In this document: positions 14,878 through 22,534 of the stretch, piece by piece
How positions within the stretch are numbered: the stretch's first letter is position 1
Layout of the letters: each line of letters begins with the position of its first letter
Assembly (NCBI GenBank): GCA_900542375.1
Contig: UQNI01000027.1
Coordinates: 1 to 23,627 of the forward strand
Source: an uncultured Oscillospiraceae bacterium
GTDB lineage: Bacteria > Bacillota > Clostridia > Oscillospirales > Acutalibacteraceae
Direction: 5' to 3'
DNA length: 23,627 nt
Made by a program: the position numbers and the translations under genes
The notes under the pieces: generated by a model
The model's database searches: none
What the model saw: only the letters and a program-made list of their open reading frames with translations
Told to the model about the DNA's origin: nothing

Positions 14878-16530
14878 ATGAAGAAAACTTCAAAAATTGC
14901 AGCTTTGTTTATGGCCGCAGCTCTTACTGTGGCATTAGCAACCGGTTGCAGCCAGCAGCAAAACGAACAATCATCCGGTAGTAATCAGTCTGCTTCTTCG
15001 GCAGCTGTTGATAGCCTGACCATTGCTATTAGCGCAGATGAAAATACATTGACACCATTTACCTATGTACATGGTTCGCCCGGATTTGATGCGATGAGTC
15101 TAATTTATGACACGTTGTTTGTACGCACACCGGATAATACCATCATTCCGTGGATGGTAAAAGAATACAGTGTCGAAAATGATAGTAAAGTGTATCATAT
15201 TACATTGGAAGACGGATTAAAATGGCATGATGGACAACCGTTAACAGCCGAAGATGTTAAATTTACGTTTGAGTATGTTTTGACCCAGTCAAGAACACGT
15301 TTTAGTGCCATTGGCAAAAAGGTAGAGAATATTGAAGTAAAAAATGATAAAGAGTTCACCATTACATTAAAGGAAACAGATGTTAATTTTATCAATAACT
15401 CTTTGACAGATTTAAGAATTATACCAAAACATATTTATGAAAATGAAGCAGACGCTACAGCTGTAACCAGTTCTGTTGGCAGCGGTATGTACAAATTGGT
15501 TGAGTATAAATCAGGTGAGTATTATAAGCTGGAAGCTATGGAAGACTACTTTAAAGGTTCTCCAAAAGTGAAAAATTTAAATTTACCAATTATGACGGAT
15601 AAGTCTTCCATTCAGCAAGGTATTATTTCAGGTCAATTGGCAGGAAGCACCACATCTGTCAGTGCTGCCGTATTAGATACCTTTAATAATGCTTCCGGAA
15701 TTGATATTTTAAAGGCCGATGGTTATGCTCCTACAATGCTGTATTTTAACTGCGAGCGTGAGCCATTTAATAATGCAAAATTCAGACAAGCAATTAGTTT
15801 AGGTATTGATATGGATACCATTATTCAACAAGTGGCACTGGGACATGCTACAAAAGGAACTCCTAACTTTATCAGAGAAGATTTGGAAGAGGCAGAAAAG
15901 GGACTGTCTTATGAGTATAATGTAGAGAAAGCAAATCAAATATTGGATGAACTTGGCTATCATCAGAAAAATAGTGAAGGAATTCGTTTGGACGCAAGCG
16001 GTTCACCGTTACATTTTTCACTGTTGACTTATTCTGACAGTACGAATCGCGTTCGTGCAGCTGAGTTGATTAGCAAACAATTAAAAGACATAGGAATTGA
16101 TGTTGAAGTGACTTCTATGGAATCTACTGCTGTTGACGATAAAGTTTGGCCGGAATTTGATGTATCCAAAGGCAGAGATTTTGATATGACAATGTGGGGA
16201 TGGTCCGCACCGGTTATGTTAAATGGCGGTTCCTTGGCAGCGCTTTGTTCATCTGATTACGCAATAGGAAATGATAATATCGGCGGCTATAAAAATGATG
16301 AATTTGATAAATTGGTATCCAATTATCAATCCGCCACAACAATTGAAGAAGCAAATGAAGCTTCAAAAGAAATGCAGAAATTTATTACAAATGAGTATCC
16401 ATTCATTACACTGTATTATGACGATAATTTGTATGCATGTAATACAAGCATGTATGATGGTTGGGTAGCTTCCAAAAGTGGTTCTACTTTAAACGTATTT
16501 TCATTTCTGCCTGAAGAAGTTCAAAAATAA
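14878..16530 (+). CDS. ABC importer substrate-binding lipoprotein (peptide/nickel/opine family, SBP_bac_5)
   Basis: The 550-residue protein starts with a lipoprotein signal peptide: MKKTSK, a hydrophobic core and ATGC, with C24 as the lipidated residue. A Ser/Gln/Asn-rich linker follows to about residue 43. The mature part has family 5 features: LTIAISADENTLTPF at its start, then LIYDTLF, KWHDGQPLTAEDVKFTFEYV and FRQAISLGIDMD. It is anchored to the outer face of the membrane and hands ligand to the two permeases encoded downstream. Peptides are the usual ligands, but nickel chelates, opines and sugars also occur in the family and the sequence does not decide. The ATG follows GAGGGGGAA. A terminator-like hairpin behind it probably keeps its expression above that of the membrane genes. 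Confidence 0.93.
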   Translation: MKKTSKIAALFMAAALTVALATGCSQQQNEQSSGSNQSASSAAVDSLTIAISADENTLTPFTYVHGSPGFDAMSLIYDTLFVRTPDNTIIPWMVKEYSVENDSKVYHITLEDGLKWHDGQPLTAEDVKFTFEYVLTQSRTRFSAIGKKVENIEVKNDKEFTITLKETDVNFINNSLTDLRIIPKHIYENEADATAVTSSVGSGMYKLVEYKSGEYYKLEAMEDYFKGSPKVKNLNLPIMTDKSSIQQGIISGQLAGSTTSVSAAVLDTFNNASGIDILKADGYAPTMLYFNCEREPFNNAKFRQAISLGIDMDTIIQQVALGHATKGTPNFIREDLEEAEKGLSYEYNVEKANQILDELGYHQKNSEGIRLDASGSPLHFSLLTYSDSTNRVRAAELISKQLKDIGIDVEVTSMESTAVDDKVWPEFDVSKGRDFDMTMWGWSAPVMLNGGSLAALCSSDYAIGNDNIGGYKNDEFDKLVSNYQSATTIEEANEASKEMQKFITNEYPFITLYYDDNLYACNTSMYDGWVASKSGSTLNVFSFLPEEVQK

Positions 16531-16549
16531 TTAGAAATCAACGAAAGAG

Positions 16550-16584
16550 CAGGGGTATGAGTCATCTCGTACACCCTGTTTTTT
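16550..16584 (+). terminator. Intercistronic terminator-like hairpin (expression step-down)
   Basis: CAGGGGTATGAG pairs with CTCGTACACCCTG, with one bulge and one G-T pair, followed by six Ts. It lies between the binding-protein gene and the first permease. Partial termination here would give excess binding protein, a common arrangement for such importers. Confidence 0.7.
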
Positions 16585-16601
16585 GGGAAAGGGGAATACC
16601 C

Positions 16602-17570
16602 TTGAAAAGTAAAGTTTTTCATTATGCCATCATGATGATAGCAATTATCACATTAAATTTTTTCTTGCCCAGAATGCTGCCGGGTTCCCCTATTGCAACT
16701 CTGGCAGGGGAAGAAGCAGGACAAATGACAGAAGATGAACGTGACCGATTGATGTCTTCCTATCACTTGGATAAATCATTGGGTGAACAATTTCTAATTT
16801 ACTTAAAAAATTTAGTGACTTTCCAATGGGGAAATTCTTATGTTAAAAAACAGCCGATTATCAACCTCATGCTTCAGGCACTTCCTTGGACTTTATTACT
16901 GGCAGGCTGTAATTTAATACTGTCCACGTTAATAGGAACGTTGTTAGGAGCAGCTTCTGCTTTTCTGAGGAAAAAAAGGAAAGACCTTCCAATCGTATTG
17001 ATATTAACATTGTTAAGTTCTCTCCCTGTTTTCTGGATTGGTATGGTACTGCTTTCGACATTTGGAGTAAAGTTGAATTGGTTTCCCATTTATGGAGCAT
17101 ATAGTATGTTCCAAAATAATAGTTGGGTTGCTGCCATTGGAGACGTGTTACATCATCTTGCTTTGCCATTGTTTACCTTGGTCATTACTTCTTTGATGAC
17201 TTTTTTCACAACTTCGCGCTACAGTGTGCTAAAAACCATCAACCAAGATTATGTCAGCATGGCTCGCGTGAGAGGAATTCCAAAAAAGAGAGTACAATTT
17301 TGCTATGTTATGCGTAATGCATTAATTCCTGTTTTTACAGTATTTATGTTAGATTTAGGTTACATTCTAAGCGGGTCGGTTGTGGTTGAAACCGTTTTCT
17401 CATATCCCGGATTGGGTTCCTTAATGTTTCAGGCAGTATCGGGAAGAGATTACCCATTAATGCAGTATTCCTTTTTGGTGGTATCGATTATGGTGATTGT
17501 TATGTCGTTCTTGGCAGATATGCTATATAAAAAGATTGATCCGGGGCTGGGGGTAAGAAATGAAAAATAA
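16602..17570 (+). CDS. ABC importer permease (DppB/OppB type)
   Basis: This protein of 322 residues is an inner-membrane permease with a first membrane helix near the N-terminus, a motif RMLPGSPIATLAG typical of DppB/OppB/NikB, then five further membrane segments. The cytoplasmic coupling loop contains DYVSMARVRGIPKKRV (EAA-type). I place the start at TTG 16602, because AAAGGGGA lies 6 nt upstream. The ATG at 16557, which gives a 337-residue frame, lies inside the terminator hairpin and has AGGGG almost touching it, so it is unlikely. The 3' end overlaps the next permease by 11 bp. It forms the translocation pore together with that protein. Confidence 0.9.
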   Translation: MKSKVFHYAIMMIAIITLNFFLPRMLPGSPIATLAGEEAGQMTEDERDRLMSSYHLDKSLGEQFLIYLKNLVTFQWGNSYVKKQPIINLMLQALPWTLLLAGCNLILSTLIGTLLGAASAFLRKKRKDLPIVLILTLLSSLPVFWIGMVLLSTFGVKLNWFPIYGAYSMFQNNSWVAAIGDVLHHLALPLFTLVITSLMTFFTTSRYSVLKTINQDYVSMARVRGIPKKRVQFCYVMRNALIPVFTVFMLDLGYILSGSVVVETVFSYPGLGSLMFQAVSGRDYPLMQYSFLVVSIMVIVMSFLADMLYKKIDPGLGVRNEK

Positions 17571-18381
17571 AGCAATTGGTATTGTAGGACTGATTTTAAT
17601 CTCTTTTATTGCATGTTTGGCAATTTTTGCTCCTCTGATTGCACAATATGACCCCAACGCGGTTGTAGGCCCGTCTTATGCAAAACCAAGCGCAGAATTT
17701 TTGCTGGGTACCAATGATGTGGGATATGATATTTTCAGCGAACTGGTTTACGGAGCACAATATTCTTTGTTGGTTGGCTTAACATCTGCTGCAATTGCGG
17801 CAGGTATCGGTATTGTAGTGGGGGTTCTTTCCGGCTGGTTTGGCGGAATGATTGATAGTATCTTAATGAAAATAACTTCATTTTTTATTACAATACCATA
17901 TTTACCCTTAGTGATTGTGTTAACAGCATTTTTGCCCAAAGGTTTTATTTCTATGTCTTTGATTTTAGGATTGGTATCTTGGCCGGAAATTGCCCGTATC
18001 TTACGTTCACAAACTATGAAGATGCGTAGCAGAGAATATATTTTATCCATTCAGGCAATGGGTGTTAGTCATTGGTATGTCATCCGCACTCATGTTATCA
18101 GAGAATTACTTCCTCTTGTAACATATCAGCTTATTTTGCGTATCAAAGCTTCTATTTTATCCGAAGCAGCTTTAAGTTTTTTAGGTTTGGGAGAGCCAAC
18201 TGTCAAAAGTTGGGGTTCGATGCTTTATTATGCGCAAGCCAAAGACGCGTTTATGACGGATGCATGGTTATGGTGGGTAATTCCGCCGGGGATTTGCATT
18301 GCGATTTTAAGTTTTGGTTTGATGTTGATTGGATATACAATTGAAGGAAATATGAACCCCGAAATGGAGGCTGCCATATGA
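17560..18381 (+). CDS. ABC importer permease (DppC/OppC type)
   Basis: The 273-residue protein is the second pore subunit. It has an N-terminal membrane helix (GLILISFIACLAIFAPLIA), the segment FLLGTNDVGYDIFSELVYGA characteristic of DppC-type permeases split over about residues 47-66, and five more membrane segments. The coupling loop SREYILSIQAMGVSHW is near residues 150-167. The ATG overlaps the end of the previous gene by 11 bp and follows GGGGGTAAG. The stop overlaps the next start as ATGA. Gene order binding protein, B, C, D, F is the standard one for peptide and nickel importers. Confidence 0.93.
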   Translation: MKNKAIGIVGLILISFIACLAIFAPLIAQYDPNAVVGPSYAKPSAEFLLGTNDVGYDIFSELVYGAQYSLLVGLTSAAIAAGIGIVVGVLSGWFGGMIDSILMKITSFFITIPYLPLVIVLTAFLPKGFISMSLILGLVSWPEIARILRSQTMKMRSREYILSIQAMGVSHWYVIRTHVIRELLPLVTYQLILRIKASILSEAALSFLGLGEPTVKSWGSMLYYAQAKDAFMTDAWLWWVIPPGICIAILSFGLMLIGYTIEGNMNPEMEAAI

Positions 18382-19055
18382 GTACAATATTGTCAGTACA
18401 AAATTTATCGATTCAATATAAAAATCAAAGTTGCTGCAGTGTAAATTCGTTATCATTTGATTTGAAAAAGGGAGAAACGCTCTGCCTACATGGGAATTCC
18501 GGGTGCGGAAAAAGCACGGTTGTTTGGACAATCATGGGAAGAATTCGTTCCATGGGCGGTATCGCTTCCGGAAATATTATGTATGAAGGATTGGATTTAG
18601 TCACTTGCACTGAAAAACAATGGAGAGAAATTCGTTGGAAAAAGCTTGCCTTGGTGCCGCAATCTTCTATGAATTCTTTTAATCCTATATATACCATTGG
18701 AAAAACTTTAGATGAAATGTACCGTATACATATGCCAAATTTATCTAAACAAGAGAAAAAAGAACGAAAGTTACAGTTGATGTCTATGGTACATTTGGAA
18801 GAACGTGTTTTAAATTGTTATCCCCATGAATTAAGCGGAGGTATGAGACAGCGTGCTGCCATTGCGGTAGCAATCATGCTATCTCCGGAATTGCTGATTT
18901 TAGATGAAGCTACAACAGGGTTAGATGTGATTGTAGAAGCTGATATTTTAAAAACACTCATGGAAATTAGAGAAAGAGAACATACTTCTATTTTATTTAT
19001 CAGTCATGACCATCGGATTGCAAAAGCTTTTTGTGACAGGCAGGTGAATTTATGA
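18378..19055 (+). CDS. ABC importer ATPase (DppD/NikD type, short form)
   Basis: The 225-residue nucleotide-binding protein has Walker A GNSGCGKST (residues 39-47), the Q-loop VPQSSMNSFNP, signature LSGGMRQR from residue 152, Walker B LLILDE with D176 and E177, and switch H210. It powers transport with its partner encoded immediately downstream. Typical DppD/OppD proteins have about 320-340 residues because of a C-terminal oligopeptide-transport domain. This one stops shortly after the H-loop and lacks that domain, closer to NikD-sized members or even shorter. There is no sign of a frameshift, since the next gene starts on its stop codon (4-bp overlap). It is probably functional. Confidence 0.92.
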   Translation: MSTILSVQNLSIQYKNQSCCSVNSLSFDLKKGETLCLHGNSGCGKSTVVWTIMGRIRSMGGIASGNIMYEGLDLVTCTEKQWREIRWKKLALVPQSSMNSFNPIYTIGKTLDEMYRIHMPNLSKQEKKERKLQLMSMVHLEERVLNCYPHELSGGMRQRAAIAVAIMLSPELLILDEATTGLDVIVEADILKTLMEIREREHTSILFISHDHRIAKAFCDRQVNL

Positions 19056-19825
19056 AACAAGTATTATCAGTTCAAGACGTGAAAAAGGTATATCGTGTCC
19101 GAAAAACCAAAGGAAATAAACAAACGAAGTTAAATGCCTTAGACGGGATATCTTTTTGTTTGAATGAAGGAGAAGCACTTGGCATTATAGGTGCAAGCGG
19201 TTGCGGAAAAAGTACACTTTTAAAGATTATACTGGGACTGGTAAAACCTACTTCGGGACATATTACAAAAAAGGAATTGGCCGGATTTGTTGCACAAGAC
19301 CCATATGATTCATTGTGCCCGGCATATCGTGTGGAACGAATTATAGCAGAACCTTTGTTATATACTAAACGAAAACGCAGGTTAAAAGATTGTACAGAAG
19401 AAATTAAAAAGATGATGGGGTACGTACATTTGGATTATGATACCTATAGACAACGATATCCCCATCAATTAAGCGGTGGAGAGAGACAAAGAGTCAGTAT
19501 TGCCAGAGCGCTTGTTTTATCTCCAAGTTTTCTTGCTTTGGACGAGCCGACCTCTATGTTGGACTATCATGTAAAAAATGATATTGCCAAAACCATTCGT
19601 TATGCAGCTCAAAAGACAAATACCGCTATTTTATTGGTAACACATGACATTACTTTGGCAGAGTCTATTTGTGATACCATTGCTGTTATGTGTGATGGAA
19701 AAATCATAGAACAAGGGGAAACATTTCAGATTTTGCATTCGCCGAAAAATACCTATACAAAGCGATTAATCGCAGCAGGAACAGATATTGAATCCTATTG
19801 GTCATTGCAAGACGAAGTTTCTTAA
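19052..19825 (+). CDS. ABC importer ATPase (DppF/NikE type)
   Basis: The 257-residue nucleotide-binding protein has Walker A GASGCGKST at residues 47-55, Q-loop FVAQDPYDSLCP, signature LSGGERQR and Walker B FLALDEPTSMLD. The switch histidine lies in LLVTHD, and a C-terminal tail (HSPKNTYTKRLIAA) is as in NikE/DppF proteins. It forms the ATPase pair with the preceding protein. It is shorter than usual OppF (about 310-330 residues), fitting the compact branch of this transporter class. The start overlaps the previous stop by 4 bp. It is the last gene of the operon, with a terminator a few nt after the stop. Confidence 0.93.
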   Translation: MKQVLSVQDVKKVYRVRKTKGNKQTKLNALDGISFCLNEGEALGIIGASGCGKSTLLKIILGLVKPTSGHITKKELAGFVAQDPYDSLCPAYRVERIIAEPLLYTKRKRRLKDCTEEIKKMMGYVHLDYDTYRQRYPHQLSGGERQRVSIARALVLSPSFLALDEPTSMLDYHVKNDIAKTIRYAAQKTNTAILLVTHDITLAESICDTIAVMCDGKIIEQGETFQILHSPKNTYTKRLIAAGTDIESYWSLQDEVS

Positions 19826-19828
19826 ACA

Positions 19829-19864
19829 AAAACAGCTTGTACATCTGTACAGGCTGTTTTTTAT
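19829..19864 (+). terminator. Rho-independent terminator of the ABC importer operon
   Basis: AACAGCTTGTACA (from 19831) pairs with TGTACAGGCTGTT with a 2-nt centre and one G-T pair, followed by a T-run. Confidence 0.88.
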
Positions 19865-20040
19865 GGAACGATAGTATGTGTTTGTATTTTAACTTACTCA
19901 TAATTCTATTTAAGAAAATTGTCTTTTTATAATTGTGATAAGATAAATCGACATTGAATTTATCAAATTGTTCCAATTTACTATTAATACTCAAATGAAA
20001 CCATTTTTAAAAGAACGCTTATAATGACGAGAGGTTTTTC

Positions 20041-21531
20041 ATGCAATATATCATGGCATTTGATCAGGGAACCACAAGCTCCCGTTGTATTCTGTTTAAT
20101 CATAAAGGTAAAATTTGCGGTATGGCGCAAAAGAATATTCGGCAAAGTTATCCAAAAGCGGGTTGGGTAGAACACAATCCAATGGAAATTTTATCTTCAC
20201 AATTAGAAGTAGCAAAAACCGTGTTACATGAAACCGGAATTACAGCACAGCAAATATCAGCAATTGGCATTACCAATCAAAGAGAAACTACCATTGTGTG
20301 GGACAAAAACACCGGAGAGCCTGTCTATCCTGCGATTGTATGGCAATGCAGAAGAACTGCGGAACAAGTGAAACAGCTTGAAAAAGATGGTTGGGCAAAT
20401 GTGATACGCAGTAAAACAGGACTGATACCCGATGCATACTTCTCCGCCACCAAAGTGCAATGGATTTTACAAAATGTTCCCGGCGCGCAGGAACAGGCAG
20501 AAAAAGGAAACTTGCTATTTGGGACGGTGGATACTTGGCTCATTTGGAACTTAACAGGAAGAAAACAGTTTGTAACGGATTATTCCAATGCATCTCGAAC
20601 GATGATGTTTAATATCCATCAATTATGTTGGGACAAAGAAATTTTAGATTATTTCAACATTCCGCAAACCATGCTTCCCGATGTAAAACCGTCATCTTAT
20701 AGATACGGAATGACCACAGATGATATTTTTGGTATACAAATCCCTATTGCTTCCGCCGCAGGTGACCAACAAGCTGCTTTATTTGGGCAATGTTGTTTTG
20801 AAAGCGGATGTGCCAAAAACACATATGGGACAGGCTGTTTTTTACTAATGCATACGGGAAAAAGAGCGATTGTTTCCAATCATAAACTATTAACTACCAT
20901 AGCGGCAAGTACCGATGAGAACATTGAGTATGTGCTGGAAGGCAGTGTGTTTACTGCAGGTGCATCTGTACAATGGCTGCGGGATGAAATGAAAATGCTG
21001 AAAACGGTAGATGAATCCGAATATGTTGCGCAGGAAGTAGAAGATACTAATGGCGTTTATATGGTTCCTGCATTTTCAGGACTTGGCGCTCCCTATTGGG
21101 ACGCTTATGCAAGAGGAACCTTACTGGGACTGACACGCGGAAGCAACTGTGCCCACATTGTGAGAGCAGTGCTGGAGGCGATTGCTTTTCAGACATATGA
21201 TGTCATACGCGCCATGGAAGCAGATTTTGGAAAAAGCATTGTACAATTAAAAGTAGATGGTGGTGCTTCTGCAAACAATTTTATTATGCAGTTTCAAGCG
21301 GATTTATTGAATATATCTGTACTGCGTCCGCAGGAAATTGAAACAACGGCATTGGGGGCAGCTTATCTTGCAGGACTGGCAGTTGGTTATTGGAAAGATA
21401 AGCAAGAACTAATCCAAAATACAACGGTGGGCAGAATTTTTCAAGGTGCTATGAGCAAAGAGGAAAGAGAACTGAAATTGAATCAGTGGCATAGAGCAGT
21501 GCAAAGAGCTCGGTCATGGGAAGCAGAATAG
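20041..21531 (+). CDS. glpK: Glycerol kinase
   Basis: The 496-residue enzyme phosphorylates glycerol to sn-glycerol 3-phosphate with ATP in the cytoplasm. It has the FGGY-family start MAFDQGTTSSR, then GITNQRET, the WQCRRT segment, and GTVDTWLIWNLTG. The ATP-site segments AAGDQQAALFGQ and NTYGTGCF follow, then AFSGLGAPYWD and KVDGGASANNF. Length is normal for GlpK. At residues 227-231 (DDIFG), where many Gram-positive GlpK proteins carry a phosphorylatable His in a YHFYG-like context, no His is found. Activation by the PTS protein HPr is therefore doubtful here. The ATG follows GAGAGG. No glpF or glpD lies nearby. An inverted repeat GATAAAT/ATTTATC about 85 bp upstream may be regulatory. Confidence 0.97.
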   Translation: MQYIMAFDQGTTSSRCILFNHKGKICGMAQKNIRQSYPKAGWVEHNPMEILSSQLEVAKTVLHETGITAQQISAIGITNQRETTIVWDKNTGEPVYPAIVWQCRRTAEQVKQLEKDGWANVIRSKTGLIPDAYFSATKVQWILQNVPGAQEQAEKGNLLFGTVDTWLIWNLTGRKQFVTDYSNASRTMMFNIHQLCWDKEILDYFNIPQTMLPDVKPSSYRYGMTTDDIFGIQIPIASAAGDQQAALFGQCCFESGCAKNTYGTGCFLLMHTGKRAIVSNHKLLTTIAASTDENIEYVLEGSVFTAGASVQWLRDEMKMLKTVDESEYVAQEVEDTNGVYMVPAFSGLGAPYWDAYARGTLLGLTRGSNCAHIVRAVLEAIAFQTYDVIRAMEADFGKSIVQLKVDGGASANNFIMQFQADLLNISVLRPQEIETTALGAAYLAGLAVGYWKDKQELIQNTTVGRIFQGAMSKEERELKLNQWHRAVQRARSWEAE

Positions 21532-21570
21532 CATTTTGTTTTGATACATACCAGTATCCCTTTCTTATAA

Positions 21571-21618
21571 AAAAACACCAACGGCATAAGGGGAATGCCA
21601 TTGGTGTTTTTTATTTTT
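21571..21618. terminator. Bidirectional terminator between glpK and the permease-partner gene
   Basis: AAAAACACCAA (21571-21581) plus GGCAT pairs with ATGCC plus TTGGTGTTTTT, with one internal mismatch and a 7-nt loop. T-runs occur on both strands, so it can serve both convergent units. Confidence 0.9.
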
Positions 21619-21648
21619 TTGGATGAAAAGAGTAATGAGAAGTAACTG

Positions 21649-21679
21649 AGGAGGTATTATGCCGTACGGCGATTTTTAA
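21649..21679 (+). other. Six-codon minigene or gene remnant with strong Shine-Dalgarno
   Basis: A perfect AGGAGGT (21649-21655) precedes ATG CCG TAC GGC GAT TTT TAA, encoding MPYGDF. The codons include the 10-bp palindrome GCCGTACGGC (21661-21670). Spacing to the ATG is a little short. It lies after a terminator with no visible promoter, so it may be a relic or chance. Confidence 0.25.
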
Positions 21680-21691
21680 ATGTAATTGGTG

Positions 21692-22534
21692 CTAATATGG
21701 GTATACATAGCCGTTTACAGGTTCTGCAGATGTGATGGATTCAACCATAATCTGAGGTTCAGGTCTGCCGTTATATTCGCCTTTTGTAAATTTACCTGTA
21801 ACGGTTATCCATGCATCATTTTGAAGCTGGTCAGATTTATCATATTTACAAATAATACCTCCCGGAACTACGTCTGCAACGCAGCATGACATAACCAATC
21901 GGGCAGGAATGAATTCGTTATCGCTCATAAATTTGCTGTCATGATACACAAAACCGGTCATTGTAATTGTATAGCCCTCAAAACGTTCCGGTTTTGAAGA
22001 AAGCTCTCTAATCCAGGCGTAAAATTCGTCATTTGAAATATGAATCGTTTTGTTGCTTTCATGATAACCATGTATTTCCACTTCTTTCTGAAAGAAATTT
22101 TTTGTTAAATATCCATCAGGAGAGGAAGAGGCAGTCTGTTTTTCATTATCTTTTTTATTTTGTGATGAGTTGAAAGGGTATGTAGCGGTAATAGAAGAGG
22201 TAGTATTGTTTTTACCATTTAGGTCACTTCCATTAATGTACCCTGAGGTAAGACTATGAAGATCAATTCCGTTTTTGGGAATCAATACTATTACAAGGGG
22301 AATTAAGATAACGAGACAATGGGTTAGTTTAGGTTTATAAGCAAATTGAAATAATCTAAAAAAACTAAAAATACCAAATAAAAATAAAACGACAACCGCG
22401 AAATATAAATACGGTTTCATACGTGGTGTTACGTATGAAAGATATCTGTCGCTTATGATTAATGCCAATAAAGCAGTTGCAAACAGAATATATAAAACGG
22501 TCTCAATCAAGCATTGGATATTTAGTTTTCTCAT
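21692..22534 (-). CDS. TIGR03943-family protein (YcgQ-like partner of a COG0701 permease)
   Basis: The 280-residue protein has three hydrophobic segments in its first 90 residues. A low-complexity Ser/Asn/Lys-rich stretch follows (about 105-140), then a folded C-terminal domain. The latter contains SNDEFYAWI, GYTITMTGFVYHD and the cysteine motif CCVADVVPGGIIC (C217, C218), typical of the B. subtilis YcgQ/TIGR03943 family, and ends WITVTGKFTKGEYNGRP. Metal handling has been suggested for some relatives; this is not proven. The ATG at 22534 follows GAGAGG, and its first bases overlap the permease stop (ATGA), so the two are translationally coupled. An 18-codon longer frame runs inside the permease gene and is rejected. 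Confidence 0.88.
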   Translation of the reverse strand: MRKLNIQCLIETVLYILFATALLALIISDRYLSYVTPRMKPYLYFAVVVLFLFGIFSFFRLFQFAYKPKLTHCLVILIPLVIVLIPKNGIDLHSLTSGYINGSDLNGKNNTTSSITATYPFNSSQNKKDNEKQTASSSPDGYLTKNFFQKEVEIHGYHESNKTIHISNDEFYAWIRELSSKPERFEGYTITMTGFVYHDSKFMSDNEFIPARLVMSCCVADVVPGGIICKYDKSDQLQNDAWITVTGKFTKGEYNGRPEPQIMVESITSAEPVNGYVYPY

